From NCBI GenBank assembly GCA_045629925.1, contig JAZQSD010000091.1:1-64000 (forward strand): DNA of 64,000 nt, in the 5' to 3' direction. The translations under genes and the position numbers were made by a program. Below, one piece after another: positions 25,407 to 34,692 of this stretch; within the stretch, counting starts at the first letter, position 1, and every line of letters starts with the position of its first letter. The notes beneath the pieces were generated by a model. The model saw only the letters and a program-made list of their open reading frames with translations, was not told where the DNA came from and made no database searches. The stretch comes from Brotonthovivens sp045629925 (lineage in GTDB: Bacteria; Bacillota; Clostridia; Lachnospirales; Lachnospiraceae).

Positions 25407-26361
25407 ACAGATACCTCCAATGCCACTGATACTGGCTAGTCTGGCAATCCTTGTTTTGGCAGGGTTATGCGCCTTGTTCTTTGGTCCTGCCAACCTATCC
25501 TTCCACGACCTTTTAACAGGTCATGATATTATTCTGTACGTTCGTATTCCCCGGATATTGGCAGCTATTTTTGCAGGCATGGGACTTGCCGGAGCCGGCG
25601 TCATCCTGCAGACACTTTTGGCCAATCCTTTGGCCGGTCCAAACATTATCGGTGTCAATTCAGGCGCAGGCCTGTTCACCACGCTGTGCTGTCTTATTTT
25701 CCCACTGGTTCCTCATCTACAGCCTGTGGCAGCTTTTGCCGGCGCTCTGGCAGCGGTACTTCTCATCTATGCACTCTCCAGAAAAACCGGAGCTTCCAAA
25801 GTGGCCATCCTCCTTGCCGGAGTTGTTTTAAACAGTTTGTTTAATGCAGGCACCGAAGCTTTATACACTTTTTTCCCAGAGCTTGTTACCAATGTAACAT
25901 CTTTCCGCACCGGCGGATTATCCTCTGTAAACACAAACATCCTGTGGCCTGCCATCCTTTTGATCCTGATTACAGTTTTCCTGGTTTGGGCAAAAGCAGA
26001 TACTCTGGAAATCTTGTCACTGGGAGATGATGTGGCACACAACTTAGGATTATCCGTAAAGAAGCATCGTTTTCTTTTTCTGATCTGCGCAGCCTGCATG
26101 GCCGGTGGCGCAGTAAGCTTTGCCGGATTGATCGGATTTTTAGGCCTGATCATCCCACATGCACTGCGTTTGTTGATAGGCAGCGAAACCCGTTATCTGT
26201 TCCCTCTCTCTGTAATATGGGGTGGAATCTTCCTGGTTCTCTGCGACACCTTTGCCCGTTGTGCATTCGCGCCATTTGAGCTATCCGTAGGCATCGTCCT
26301 ATCCATCATCGGCGCTCCGGTATTCATCTGGATCCTTTTGAGCAAGAAACGTATGTTTTAA
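25372..26361 (+). CDS. FecCD-type ABC permease
   Basis: This is a 329-residue membrane protein with about nine or ten helices. FecCD-family features are RIPRILAAIFAGMGLAGAGVILQTLLANPLAGPNIIGVNSGAG and the cytoplasmic coupling segment GLIGFLGLIIPHALRLLIG (quoted in parts). It starts inside the end of the binding-protein gene, with GGAG 8 nt before the ATG, which suggests translational coupling. Only one permease gene is present, so it should act as a homodimer. Confidence 0.93.
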   Translation: MKYWRTFSQKIKQIPPMPLILASLAILVLAGLCALFFGPANLSFHDLLTGHDIILYVRIPRILAAIFAGMGLAGAGVILQTLLANPLAGPNIIGVNSGAGLFTTLCCLIFPLVPHLQPVAAFAGALAAVLLIYALSRKTGASKVAILLAGVVLNSLFNAGTEALYTFFPELVTNVTSFRTGGLSSVNTNILWPAILLILITVFLVWAKADTLEILSLGDDVAHNLGLSVKKHRFLFLICAACMAGGAVSFAGLIGFLGLIIPHALRLLIGSETRYLFPLSVIWGGIFLVLCDTFARCAFAPFELSVGIVLSIIGAPVFIWILLSKKRMF

Positions 26362-26371
26362 TGGAGGCTTT

Positions 26372-27133
26372 ATGCTTGAACTAAAAAATGTATCTGCCGG
26401 ATACGGCAGCAAAACCGTTATAAAAAACATATCCCTTACCTTTGAACCTGGGCGCATCTATGCCATATTAGGAAAAAATGGCTGTGGAAAAAGCACATTG
26501 CTAAAAACCTGCATCCAAATGCTCTCTGCTTCTCAGGGCGAGATCATTCTGAACAATAAAAATATTTTGTCCTATTCACCTATTGAAAGGGCGCAAAATA
26601 TATCTTATCTGTCCCAGCACAGAAACACGCCAAACATTACAGTTGAAAGGCTTTTGATCCATGGCCGCCATCCACACATGTCTCACCTAAAACAGCTTCG
26701 TCCAGATGACTTAAGCAAACTAGAAGAAGTTATGGAACGGATGGAAATCACAGCTTTCCGTCATCACAGCTTATCTACTCTTTCTGGTGGCCAGCGACAG
26801 CGGGTGTACATTGCCATGTTGTTGGCCCAGGACACTCCAGTGATCCTTTTAGATGAACCAACCACTTACATGGATATCGAATATCAGATGGATTTTTTAA
26901 AACTTCTTCAGCAGCTTAAAGCTTCTGGCAAAACCATTCTCTTGGTTCTGCACGATCTGAATCAGGCTCTTCAGATTGCAGATCAGGTAGTATTGTTGGA
27001 TAACGGACAGGTCTTTGCTACTGCATCACCAGAAGAACTTGTGGAAAACCAAGACTTAGAAAAGGTCTTTCACATCTCTGTGACTTCACAGACACTTAAC
27101 AGTGAAACATTCTTTTATATAAGAAAAAAATAG
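26372..27133 (+). CDS. ABC importer ATPase (FecE class)
   Basis: The 253-residue ATPase powers the adjacent importer. The Walker A motif GKNGCGKST is at residues ~34-42. The signature LSGGQRQRVYIAMLLAQD and Walker B VILLDEPTTYMDIEYQ follow. The switch His is in LVLHDLNQAL. Gene order regulator, binding protein, permease, ATPase is complete, and a bidirectional terminator follows. Confidence 0.95.
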   Translation: MLELKNVSAGYGSKTVIKNISLTFEPGRIYAILGKNGCGKSTLLKTCIQMLSASQGEIILNNKNILSYSPIERAQNISYLSQHRNTPNITVERLLIHGRHPHMSHLKQLRPDDLSKLEEVMERMEITAFRHHSLSTLSGGQRQRVYIAMLLAQDTPVILLDEPTTYMDIEYQMDFLKLLQQLKASGKTILLVLHDLNQALQIADQVVLLDNGQVFATASPEELVENQDLEKVFHISVTSQTLNSETFFYIRKK

Positions 27134-27134
27134 A

Positions 27135-27191
27135 TTAAAAATGCCTCCGGAAGCAAATCGATAAAGTCGATCTACTTCCCGGAGGCATTCT
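27135..27191. terminator. Bidirectional terminator between the ABC operon and the VOC gene
   Basis: The stem AATGCCTCCGGAAG (27140-27153) pairs with CTTCCCGGAGGCATT (27175-27189) with one bulge, and an inner ATCGA/TCGAT extends it. T-rich tails are present on the minus side (TTTTTAATC) and, more weakly, on the plus side. Confidence 0.82.
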
Positions 27192-27192
27192 C

Positions 27193-27645
27193 TTATTTAT
27201 CTTCCCATGGTGGGCACTGTGTTCCTGGCTGATCCCAGCCCCACTGTCCTCGGTGCTGGCACAATTCAATCTCTTCACCATCTGGTCCCCATACATGCAC
27301 ACCGCAGCAATGAGTGTCTGGATATCCGTTGCGGCCCTTTAACACTGTGGTAAACTCCAACGGCATTTTTACTGTGGCCCCTGCTGCCATCAATCTGTCA
27401 TACTGATCCTGAATGTCGTCCACCTCAAAGGCAATGTGCTGCCATTTTCCATCAGACTTATCTACCGCTGGAACTTCCAACATCTCAAGAACACAGCCAT
27501 TTCCAAGACTGAACATGCAAATATCTAACCCATCGATTGTAAATTCATACAGCATTTTGGACCCTTCAAAAGCTTTGCTGTAAAACTCAATAGATCTCTT
27601 TAAATCAGTAACTGCTAAAAACACATGAAAATTTCTTGATGCCAT
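27193..27645 (-). CDS. VOC (glyoxalase/bleomycin-resistance fold) protein
   Basis: The 150-residue protein has two babab halves of the vicinal-oxygen-chelate fold: HVFLAVTDLKRSIEFYSKAF, and then WQHIAFEVDDIQDQYDRLMAAG. Candidate metal ligands are the first His (residue 7), Glu of LEMLEVP, His of QHIAFEV and Glu of EEIELCQHRG. The C-terminal tail (GWDQPGTQCPPWEDK) is unusual. The substrate is unknown. It follows the peptidase gene by about 20 nt and is likely to be co-transcribed with it. Confidence 0.85.
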   Translation of the reverse strand: MASRNFHVFLAVTDLKRSIEFYSKAFEGSKMLYEFTIDGLDICMFSLGNGCVLEMLEVPAVDKSDGKWQHIAFEVDDIQDQYDRLMAAGATVKMPLEFTTVLKGRNGYPDTHCCGVHVWGPDGEEIELCQHRGQWGWDQPGTQCPPWEDK

Positions 27646-27665
27646 AATATATCTCCTTCTGTTTT

Positions 27666-28397
27666 TTATAACTGAACCATCTCATCCTCGCCACAGAGCT
27701 TATAGCGTCTGCCGTCCAGAATCAGATAGGCCTCTCCATAGATTCGTTCTGTTCCGTCCATCGCCATCAGATAACTGCCATCCGTCAGGCAATAAAATTC
27801 ATGACCGTAGCTGTCTCCGTATGTAATATCTTCGTACAAACGCTCGCCATCCAGCATCCAATCTTTCACCATCTGATAGTGTGGCAAAATATTTCGACTG
27901 GTAAGGCCCAGTCCTTTTACAAAACGCTGGTACGTCGGATCCACAGACTCTCCCTCCATCTCCGGCTGGGCATATACCACATCCGCAGCATTCATAGTTC
28001 CTGCACTGATTCCAATAACAATACCTTCAAAATCTTTTATTTTCTTTCTAAGCTGGAGCTGTCTAAAAAATCTGTTCTGGGTTGGTACATGTCCACCGCC
28101 AAGGAAAATCACATCATAAATCATTAGCGCTTCTTTGGAGATATCCTGAGTTCTGTAATCCCACACATCCATACCGCCAACTGAGAATCCGCTTTTTGTC
28201 AGTGCATCTGTAAAAAAAGCTTTCATCTGATCATTCATATCATAATCATCTGGCGTTGCGGCTATCATTAGACATTTGGATTCTTCTTTCCAAAATCTTT
28301 TCAAACGCTCTCTGAAATGATTCTTTGTATCAAGCCCTTTCACAGGACGGCTGTTATCTAATGGTCCCGTGGGACTGCTGGTTAAAAACAATATCAT
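27666..28397 (-). CDS. Peptidase E-like (S51) protein
   Basis: This is a 243-residue protein with the nucleophile elbow GISAGTMNAADV (residues ~133-144) typical of S51 peptidases, which cleave N-terminal Asp peptides or, in cyanophycinase relatives, Asp-Arg polymers. The glycine loop FLGGGHVPTQN and the later PHYQ segment, which supplies the catalytic His, also fit. There is no signal peptide, so it is cytoplasmic. It is divergent from ccdA. Substrate is inferred only from the family. Confidence 0.85.
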   Translation of the reverse strand: MILFLTSSPTGPLDNSRPVKGLDTKNHFRERLKRFWKEESKCLMIAATPDDYDMNDQMKAFFTDALTKSGFSVGGMDVWDYRTQDISKEALMIYDVIFLGGGHVPTQNRFFRQLQLRKKIKDFEGIVIGISAGTMNAADVVYAQPEMEGESVDPTYQRFVKGLGLTSRNILPHYQMVKDWMLDGERLYEDITYGDSYGHEFYCLTDGSYLMAMDGTERIYGEAYLILDGRRYKLCGEDEMVQL

Positions 28398-28471
28398 TTT
28401 TTACCTCTCTCATTTGTTTTTTATCCTTCATCGGGTTATAATAAATCCACTATTGAATGAAGGAGTTCTCA

Positions 28472-29134
28472 ATGCAATTCATTATATCATTTTTAGAAGG
28501 GATTATCACGTTTATATCGCCTTGTTTATTGCCGATGATTCCAATTTATATCTCATACTTTGCCGGCGGTGGACAGCGAAGCACTAAGAAGACCCTCTCC
28601 TGCGCCGTTGGCTTTATTGCAGGATTTACTATCCTGTTTGTGGCTATGGGTGCCTTGGCGGGTTCTGTTGGGCGGGCGTTAAGCGAATATTCTGTTATTG
28701 TAAATATTATTACCGGCGCCATCGTAATTCTTTTTGGGCTGAATTATCTTGGCATCTTTAAAATGACTTTATTCCGTGGAAACCGTTTTTCGGTAGACAC
28801 AAGCAACATGAGCTTTTTCTCAGCTCTTTTGTTCGGAATCATCTTTTCCATCGGATGGACTCCATGTGTAGGCGCATTCTTAGGCTCTGCCCTGATGCTT
28901 GCCTCACAGCAGGGACACGTGTTAGAAGGCATGGCCATGCTCCTTGTCTACTCTCTCGGTCTAGGAATCCCATTCCTGATCAGTTCTCTCATTGTGGACA
29001 AATTAAAATCTGCTTTTGACTGGATCAAAATGCACTACAATATCATCAACAAGATATGTGGCATCTTCCTGGTTGTCATCGGCATACTGATGGCCACCGG
29101 ACTTATGGGAAGATTCCTGGCATTGTTAAGTTAA
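28472..29134 (+). CDS. ccdA: CcdA-type transmembrane thiol-disulfide transporter
   Basis: This 220-residue protein has six predicted membrane segments. The paired Cys motifs FISPCLLPMIPIY (near residue 16) and GWTPCVGAFLGS (near 130) are those of CcdA/DsbD, which passes reducing power from cytoplasmic thioredoxin across the membrane. The start at 28472 is set by AAGGAG; the ATG at 28457 is itself part of that SD region. It is followed after 12 nt by a membrane-anchored thioredoxin-like protein, its natural partner. Confidence 0.93.
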   Translation: MQFIISFLEGIITFISPCLLPMIPIYISYFAGGGQRSTKKTLSCAVGFIAGFTILFVAMGALAGSVGRALSEYSVIVNIITGAIVILFGLNYLGIFKMTLFRGNRFSVDTSNMSFFSALLFGIIFSIGWTPCVGAFLGSALMLASQQGHVLEGMAMLLVYSLGLGIPFLISSLIVDKLKSAFDWIKMHYNIINKICGIFLVVIGILMATGLMGRFLALLS

Positions 29135-29146
29135 CAGGAGGAAACT

Positions 29147-29779
29147 ATGAAAAAGAAATCTACGCTTTTAATCATTATCATTGTTCTTGTGGCAGTGATT
29201 GCTGCTGCATCTTTTGCCTACAATAAACTCAGCGCAAACAACAGCGCGCAAAACATTATCGGCACTGGCGAAACCGTAGAAAACGAAACTCTGCCTCCTG
29301 ACACAGAGGATACACCTAATCCAGAGGACACATCCAACAGCAGCAGTACGGCAGAAGAAGCACCTACAATCGACTTTGTTGTGGAAGACAGAGATGGCAA
29401 TCTAGTTTTCTTATCCGATTTTCGTGGAAAACCTGTGGTTTTAAACTTCTGGGCAAGCTGGTGTGGTCCTTGCAAGGCAGAAATGCCGGACTTTGAAGAA
29501 ATGCACAAAGAATATGGCGACCAAATTCATTTTGTCATGGTCAATGCCACAGATGGTTCAAGAGAAACAGTGGAAACTGCTGCCAGCTTTATCGACGGAC
29601 AAGGATATAGTTTCCCAATCTACTTTGACACTACCTTAAGTGCCTCTTACACCTTTGGGGCCAGCTCTCTTCCATCTTCTTTCTTTATCGATGCAGAAGG
29701 CAATGTAATCGCAAAAGCTATTGGCTCCATAAATAAAAACATCATACAGCAAGGCATCGACATGATCTATGCCCCATAA
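29147..29779 (+). CDS. TlpA/ResA-like membrane-anchored thioredoxin
   Basis: This is a 210-residue protein with an N-terminal membrane anchor (residues ~7-24). A Thr/Pro/Glu/Ser-rich spacer (~35-72) is followed by a thioredoxin domain with NFWASWCGPCKAEMPDF (active site near residue 105). The cis-Pro loop SSLPSSFFIDAEG is present. It would reduce extracytoplasmic disulfides with electrons from the CcdA-type partner encoded just upstream. Cytochrome c genes are not seen, so the targets may be other surface proteins. Confidence 0.92.
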   Translation: MKKKSTLLIIIIVLVAVIAAASFAYNKLSANNSAQNIIGTGETVENETLPPDTEDTPNPEDTSNSSSTAEEAPTIDFVVEDRDGNLVFLSDFRGKPVVLNFWASWCGPCKAEMPDFEEMHKEYGDQIHFVMVNATDGSRETVETAASFIDGQGYSFPIYFDTTLSASYTFGASSLPSSFFIDAEGNVIAKAIGSINKNIIQQGIDMIYAP

Positions 29780-29807
29780 TACAATTTAAAAATCAATTCA
29801 GACAAAC

Positions 29808-29860
29808 AAAAAACTCTGCCGAACGGAAGCATTACCGCTAACCATCTGGCAGAGTTTTCT
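29808..29860. terminator. Bidirectional terminator between tlpA-like gene and pgi
   Basis: AAAACTCTGCC (29810-29820) pairs with GGCAGAGTTTT (29848-29858); T-runs flank it on both strands. It serves the convergent ccdA-tlpA and pgi transcripts. Confidence 0.82.
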
Positions 29861-29867
29861 ATATTCA

Positions 29868-31448
29868 CTAAATATTAAACAAATCACTAAACGCTTTTAA
29901 TGCTCCATCTGTCTCGTGAGCAAGCACTCGTTTCGCAAGAACCTTTCCAAGCTGTACACCTTCCTGGTCGAAACTGTTTAAGTTCCACAGGAATCCCTGG
30001 AACATTACCTTGTTTTCGAAATGAGCAAGAAGTGCGCCCATAGTTCTTGGATTCAGCTGATCGCCAATGATAATGCTGGATGGGCGACCGCCTTCAAAGT
30101 TCTTATTACGATTTTCATCTGCTTTGCCGCATGCAAAAGCAACAATCTGAGCTACCACGTTTGCACAAAGTTTCTGCTGGCTTGTGCTGTCCTGGATTAC
30201 AACGTCATTTTCCATCTGATTATTCTTAAATCCAACAAACTGCAGAGGGATAATATCTGTTCCCTGATGAAGCAGCTGATAGAAGGAATGCTGTCCGTTT
30301 GTTCCTGGCTCTCCAAAAATAACCGGTCCTGTTACATAGTCAACTGGTTCTCCGTAGCGATTTACTGATTTTCCGTTTGACTCCATATCCAGCTGCTGTA
30401 AATGCGCAGGAAAACGGCTTAAGCCCTGAGAATATGGAAGTACCGCTGTTGTCTGATAACCGAGAACATTTCTTTCATATGCACCGATCATTGCATCCAG
30501 CATTGCTGCATTTTTTAACAGCTCTGGATTCTTTGCAGCTGCGTCTGCTTCTGCTGCACCGGCAAGAAACGCATCAAATACTTCTGGGCCAAACGCCAGT
30601 GACAGTACCGCGCCGCCAACTGCAGATGTGGAAGAATAACGACCACCGATGTAATCATCCATAAAGAATGCTGCCAGATAACCTTCGTTCTTAGCCAGTG
30701 GAGATGTCTCACTTGTTACTGCAACCATATGTTTTGCTGGATCTAAACCTGCTTTTTCCAAAGCATTTTTTACAAAAGATTCATTTGTAAGTGTTTCCAA
30801 TGTTGTACCAGACTTAGAAACAAGAACAAACAGAGAATGTGCCACATCAATGTTATGCAACACTGCTGCTGCATCATCTGGGTCAACGTTACTGATGAAT
30901 TCTGCCTTCATCTTGAATGTGCCATTGACTTTTGCCCAGTTTTCCATAGCAAGGTACATAGCACGTGGGCCTAAGTCACTGCCGCCGATACCAATCTGTA
31001 CAACCGTGGTGAATCTTTCACCTGCTGCATTTGTAATCTCTCCAGCATGAACTTTGTTTGCAAATTCTGTTACTTTCTTCTGCTGTTCTACATAAAAAGC
31101 TCTTTTGTCCACACCTTCTGCGATTACAGCATCACCAAGCTGTCCGCGTGTAAGGTGGTGAAGAACCAAACGTGTTTCTCCTGTATTGATCATTTCGCCG
31201 TTATAGAGCGCCTGGTACTTTTCTGCCAGCTGTGCTTCTTTTGCCACTTTTGCAAGCACTGCTAATGTTGCGTCGTCTACAGCTTTTGCGCCGTAATTGT
31301 AGTCAAGCCCTGCTATCATTGGCACACTATAATTTTTTACACGGTCAGCACCCTGTTCGCCAGACAGTACACTGGCAAGATCAACTGGTGCAATATTCAT
31401 AAATTCCTGATAGGAATCTAATTTGTCAAAATTAATCCAAGAGATCAT
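29868..31448 (-). CDS. pgi: Glucose-6-phosphate isomerase
   Basis: The 526-residue enzyme interconverts glucose-6-phosphate and fructose-6-phosphate in glycolysis. It has the sugar-phosphate-binding segments GIGGSDLGPRAMY (near residue 155), VSKSGTTLETL and the GGRYSSTSAVGG loop. The C-terminal catalytic region includes QLLHQGTDIIPL and NPRTMGALLAHFENKVMF. It is longer than the ~450-residue form common in Bacilli. SD TAGGAGGA. It is followed upstream by pepT, 23 nt away, probably in one operon. Confidence 0.95.
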   Translation of the reverse strand: MISWINFDKLDSYQEFMNIAPVDLASVLSGEQGADRVKNYSVPMIAGLDYNYGAKAVDDATLAVLAKVAKEAQLAEKYQALYNGEMINTGETRLVLHHLTRGQLGDAVIAEGVDKRAFYVEQQKKVTEFANKVHAGEITNAAGERFTTVVQIGIGGSDLGPRAMYLAMENWAKVNGTFKMKAEFISNVDPDDAAAVLHNIDVAHSLFVLVSKSGTTLETLTNESFVKNALEKAGLDPAKHMVAVTSETSPLAKNEGYLAAFFMDDYIGGRYSSTSAVGGAVLSLAFGPEVFDAFLAGAAEADAAAKNPELLKNAAMLDAMIGAYERNVLGYQTTAVLPYSQGLSRFPAHLQQLDMESNGKSVNRYGEPVDYVTGPVIFGEPGTNGQHSFYQLLHQGTDIIPLQFVGFKNNQMENDVVIQDSTSQQKLCANVVAQIVAFACGKADENRNKNFEGGRPSSIIIGDQLNPRTMGALLAHFENKVMFQGFLWNLNSFDQEGVQLGKVLAKRVLAHETDGALKAFSDLFNI

Positions 31449-31470
31449 TCTCTAATCCTCCTAATTCCCA

Positions 31471-32691
31471 CTATTCTGTAGCAAGCTTGATCAACAACTC
31501 TACAATCTTGCCCATATCATCCAGACAAGCATACTCAAATCTGCCGTGGAAGTTGGCACCGCCTGTGCAAAGATTTGGGCATGGCAAGCCTTTGTAAGAA
31601 AGCATCGCACCATCTGTACCTCCACGGATTGGACATACTTTTGGAACGATTCCCAGATCTGTCATGGCTTTTTTTGCATTTTCAACCAAGAACATGAAAT
31701 CCGGTTCAATCATTTCTCTCATATTATAGTAGGAGTCTTTGATCTCTGCAACAACAGTTCCTTCTCCGTATTTTTCATTTAATTTAGAAACAACGTCTGC
31801 CATCAGTGCTTTCTTTTCTTCGAAAAGGGTTCTGTCGTGATCACGGATGATGTATGACATCTCTGCCTTCTCTGTGTCCGCCTTTATATCGCAAAGGTAG
31901 AAGAAACCTTCATAGCCTTCTGTATACTCTGGCTTCTGCATTGGTGGAAGCATGCTCTCTAATTCCATACCAACAAGCGCCGCATTGATCATCTTGTTTT
32001 TTGCAGATCCTGGATGAACACTTACACCGTGAATCTCAATCTCTACAGACGCACCGTTAAAGCACTCAAACTCTAATTCGCCCAGTTCGCCCCCGTCAAC
32101 TGTGTATGCCACATCTGCGCCAAAGCGCTCCATATCAAAATATGCCACGCCAGAACCAATCTCTTCATCAGGAGTGAAGCTGACAACAATCTTGCCGTGT
32201 GGAATCTCTGGATGGGCAAGCAGATATTCTGCCATTGTCATGATCTCAGCAATGCCTGCTTTATCATCAGCACCCAGCAATGTAGTTCCATCTGTTGTGA
32301 TCAGTGTTTTCCCTTTCAGATTCTTCAATTCTGGGAACTGCTTCACACTCATTACAGTGTCAGCATTCAACTGCAGATCTTCTCCGTTGTAATTCTCCCA
32401 AATCTGTGGTTTCACATCTTTGCCAGACACTGCAGGTGATGTATCCATGTGTGCAACAAATCCAAGTACTTTGTCATTTGCTCCGCTGTCTGTAGCAGGA
32501 ATCACACCATATACATAACAGTGTTCTTCGTCAAAATATACATCGGATGCTCCGATATCTTTCAATTCCTGTGTAAGCAGTCTGCCCAAATCCTTTTGCT
32601 TCTCTGTACTTGGAGAAGCCCCTGTCTCTTCAGATGACTGAGTATCAATGGCAACGTATCTTAAAAATTTATCCAATACGATCTGTTTCAT
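31471..32691 (-). CDS. pepT: Peptidase T (tripeptidase)
   Basis: This 406-residue M20-family zinc aminopeptidase cleaves the N-terminal residue of tripeptides. The metal-binding segments are GFVAHMDTSP (near residue 76), LGADDKAGIAE, FTPDEEIGSG and YTVDGGELGELEFE. The last family motif is RGGTDGAMLSYKG. It has no signal peptide and is cytoplasmic. Its start overlaps the end of the upstream DMT transporter gene by 23 nt, so the two are coupled. Confidence 0.95.
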   Translation of the reverse strand: MKQIVLDKFLRYVAIDTQSSEETGASPSTEKQKDLGRLLTQELKDIGASDVYFDEEHCYVYGVIPATDSGANDKVLGFVAHMDTSPAVSGKDVKPQIWENYNGEDLQLNADTVMSVKQFPELKNLKGKTLITTDGTTLLGADDKAGIAEIMTMAEYLLAHPEIPHGKIVVSFTPDEEIGSGVAYFDMERFGADVAYTVDGGELGELEFECFNGASVEIEIHGVSVHPGSAKNKMINAALVGMELESMLPPMQKPEYTEGYEGFFYLCDIKADTEKAEMSYIIRDHDRTLFEEKKALMADVVSKLNEKYGEGTVVAEIKDSYYNMREMIEPDFMFLVENAKKAMTDLGIVPKVCPIRGGTDGAMLSYKGLPCPNLCTGGANFHGRFEYACLDDMGKIVELLIKLATE

Positions 32692-33622
32692 TCTCTAATA
32701 CCTCATTATTCTTGTTTGTTTTGCGCTTAATTGGAATCTGCACCAACACAATCGCTGCAAACATTATAATACAACCAAGCAGTTCTCTTCCACTCATTCT
32801 TTCATGAAGCAGCAATGCACCTGCGATAACTGCGAATACGGACTCCAAACTCATAAGCAAAGAAGCTGTTGTTGGATTGGTAAACTTCTGGGCAACAATC
32901 TGTAATGTATAGCCCACACCACCAGATACGATACCACAGTATACAATCGGAATCGCTGCAGATACCACTTTATCCCAAGTTGGAGTTTCTGCTCCGAATG
33001 CAATCACTCCGGAAATAACAGCCACTACCAAAAACTGAATGGCAGAAATCTTGATTGGATTACCTTTCTGCACAAAATAATCACAACACAGGATATGTCC
33101 TGAGAAAAGCACTGCGCAGATAAAAATTAACGTATCCCCTTTTGTCAGATTAAATCCATCCTGCACACACAAAAGATACATGCCCACGATACCGATCAGA
33201 ACCGCAATCCACACCTGAGCTGTGTTTTTCTTCTTAAAAAGCACAAAGTTGATAATTGGAACAAGCAACATATACATAGCTGTAATAAATCCTGCTTTTC
33301 CTGCAGTAGTGTACACAATACCTATCTGCTGGAACAAACTTGCCGCCGCAAGAAAACAGCCACAGCAAATACCGCCAATGATAGTAAATTTCTTATATTT
33401 ACGGCGTTCCTCTTCACTTCCGACCAAGCCTTTCTTTTTGGCTCTTATATCAAGGATCCATGCCACTAATCCCACCGCGACTGCCGCCAACACCATACGG
33501 GCAGCATTGAATGTAATCGGCTCAATGGTATCCATACCCACTCTCTGAAAAACAAACGCTGTTCCCCAAATGATCGCTGTAAGCATCAGCAAAGAGTTGC
33601 CAAGCATTCCTTTATTTTTCAT
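32669..33622 (-). CDS. DMT-superfamily (EamA) transporter
   Basis: This 317-residue membrane protein has about ten helices in two EamA repeats; the first includes AIIWGTAFVFQRVGMD and the second the AALLMSLESVFAVIAGALLL-type segment ASLLMSLESVFAVI. The start at 33622 (MKNKGMLGNS) follows AAGGAG; the upstream frame to 33712 is not used. The substrate is unknown, but EamA proteins often export amino acids or metabolites. It is divergent from a LysR regulator, and its promoter overlaps a large inverted repeat. Confidence 0.88.
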   Translation of the reverse strand: MKNKGMLGNSLLMLTAIIWGTAFVFQRVGMDTIEPITFNAARMVLAAVAVGLVAWILDIRAKKKGLVGSEEERRKYKKFTIIGGICCGCFLAAASLFQQIGIVYTTAGKAGFITAMYMLLVPIINFVLFKKKNTAQVWIAVLIGIVGMYLLCVQDGFNLTKGDTLIFICAVLFSGHILCCDYFVQKGNPIKISAIQFLVVAVISGVIAFGAETPTWDKVVSAAIPIVYCGIVSGGVGYTLQIVAQKFTNPTTASLLMSLESVFAVIAGALLLHERMSGRELLGCIIMFAAIVLVQIPIKRKTNKNNEVLENETDRIG

Positions 33623-33665
33623 GACCACCATCTCCTTTTTTCTCTGTTGTTTTCTACTTGTTCCC

Positions 33666-33729
33666 ATTATATAATCTGTATATAGAAAAGTAAAACTAAT
33701 GTTTTTAAACACAACTTTAAGTTTTACTT
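33666..33729. promoter_or_regulatory. LysR-type operator overlapping the DMT transporter promoter
   Basis: A perfect 10-bp inverted repeat, AAGTAAAACT (33688-33697) and AGTTTTACTT (33720-33729), lies in the divergent gap. The minus-strand promoter TTTACT-N17-TATAAT (33689-33694, 33666-33671) has its -35 inside the left arm. This suggests control of the transporter by the adjacent regulator. Confidence 0.68.
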
Positions 33730-33746
33730 AAAAGGGAGGCGTGTCA

Positions 33747-34634
33747 ATGGATACCGCAAGATACAAAGCATTTATCGTCGCAGCAGAAACAGGCAGCATT
33801 CGAAACGCAGCGGAAGTATTAGGATATACTGCCTCTGGTGTCAGTCAGCTAATCCATGCACTAGAAGAAGAATTACAAGTTACATTGTTCTTAAGAGGAA
33901 AAAAAGGGGTTACACTTACAGCTTCAGGAGAAATCATCCTGCCTGTAGCCCGCAATCTGCTTGCTCAGGAAAATCATATCCTTCAGTTGGCTGCAGACAT
34001 GAACGGTTCCGTATCCGGCACAATAAACATTGCCGCTTACCACAGTCTTTCCCTTGCCTGGATGCCAGAGGTAATCAGCCAGTTTCAGCACGCCTATCCA
34101 AAGGTTCGCATCAATCTGTACGAAGGCACCCAGAGCGACATCCAGGAACGTCTGCTATCAGGCAAATCTGACATTGCCTTTTTCAACAATTCCACCATGT
34201 CCGGGAAATATGATTGGATCCCTCTTACCGACGACCCAATGCTTGCGGTTGTGCCCATTTCCCATCCAATGGCTAATGCAGAGGTTTTCCCTGTATCCAA
34301 GTTTCAGGGAGAACGATTTATCATGCCTGAGCATGGCTATGACTTCGATGTACTGGACATCTTAAATGAATTTCATATCACCCCTGATGTGTATCTGTCC
34401 ACACTGGATACATATATTCTTTTACAAATGGTAAAAAAAGAACTTGGCGTCAGCATCATCAACAGAACTGCCAGCCTATATCTAAAGGACGCCAGCCTAT
34501 ATCTTAGAACCATCCCGCTGGATCCGCCACGTTCCATCCAGATGGGCATCGCTGTCTTATCATTAAAAGATGCCACTCCTGCAACAAAGAAATTTGTAGA
34601 AATGGCACAGGCTGTGATTAAAAATTTCTCTTAA
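33747..34634 (+). CDS. LysR-family transcriptional regulator
   Basis: This is a 295-residue protein. A winged helix at residues ~1-60 (YKAFIVAAETGSIRNAAEVLGYTASGVSQLIHALEEEL, quoted in part) reads the operator, and a C-terminal periplasmic-binding-like domain (from ~90) binds an effector. The ATG at 33747 is preferred to the GTG at 33741 because GGGAGG is 7 nt from it. It is divergent from the DMT transporter, which is its likely target. Confidence 0.92.
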   Translation: MDTARYKAFIVAAETGSIRNAAEVLGYTASGVSQLIHALEEELQVTLFLRGKKGVTLTASGEIILPVARNLLAQENHILQLAADMNGSVSGTINIAAYHSLSLAWMPEVISQFQHAYPKVRINLYEGTQSDIQERLLSGKSDIAFFNNSTMSGKYDWIPLTDDPMLAVVPISHPMANAEVFPVSKFQGERFIMPEHGYDFDVLDILNEFHITPDVYLSTLDTYILLQMVKKELGVSIINRTASLYLKDASLYLRTIPLDPPRSIQMGIAVLSLKDATPATKKFVEMAQAVIKNFS

Positions 34635-34644
34635 ACATTTTGTT

Positions 34645-34684
34645 CAAAAAAATTAAGGCCGGAGATTGCTCCGGCCTGTTTTAG
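34645..34684. terminator. Bidirectional terminator between lysR and lysS
   Basis: The stem AGGCCGGAG (34656-34664) / CTCCGGCCT (34669-34677) has an ATTG loop. It is followed by GTTTTAG on the plus strand and by AATTTTTTTG on the minus strand. Confidence 0.88.
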
Positions 34685-34692
34685 TTATTCAA

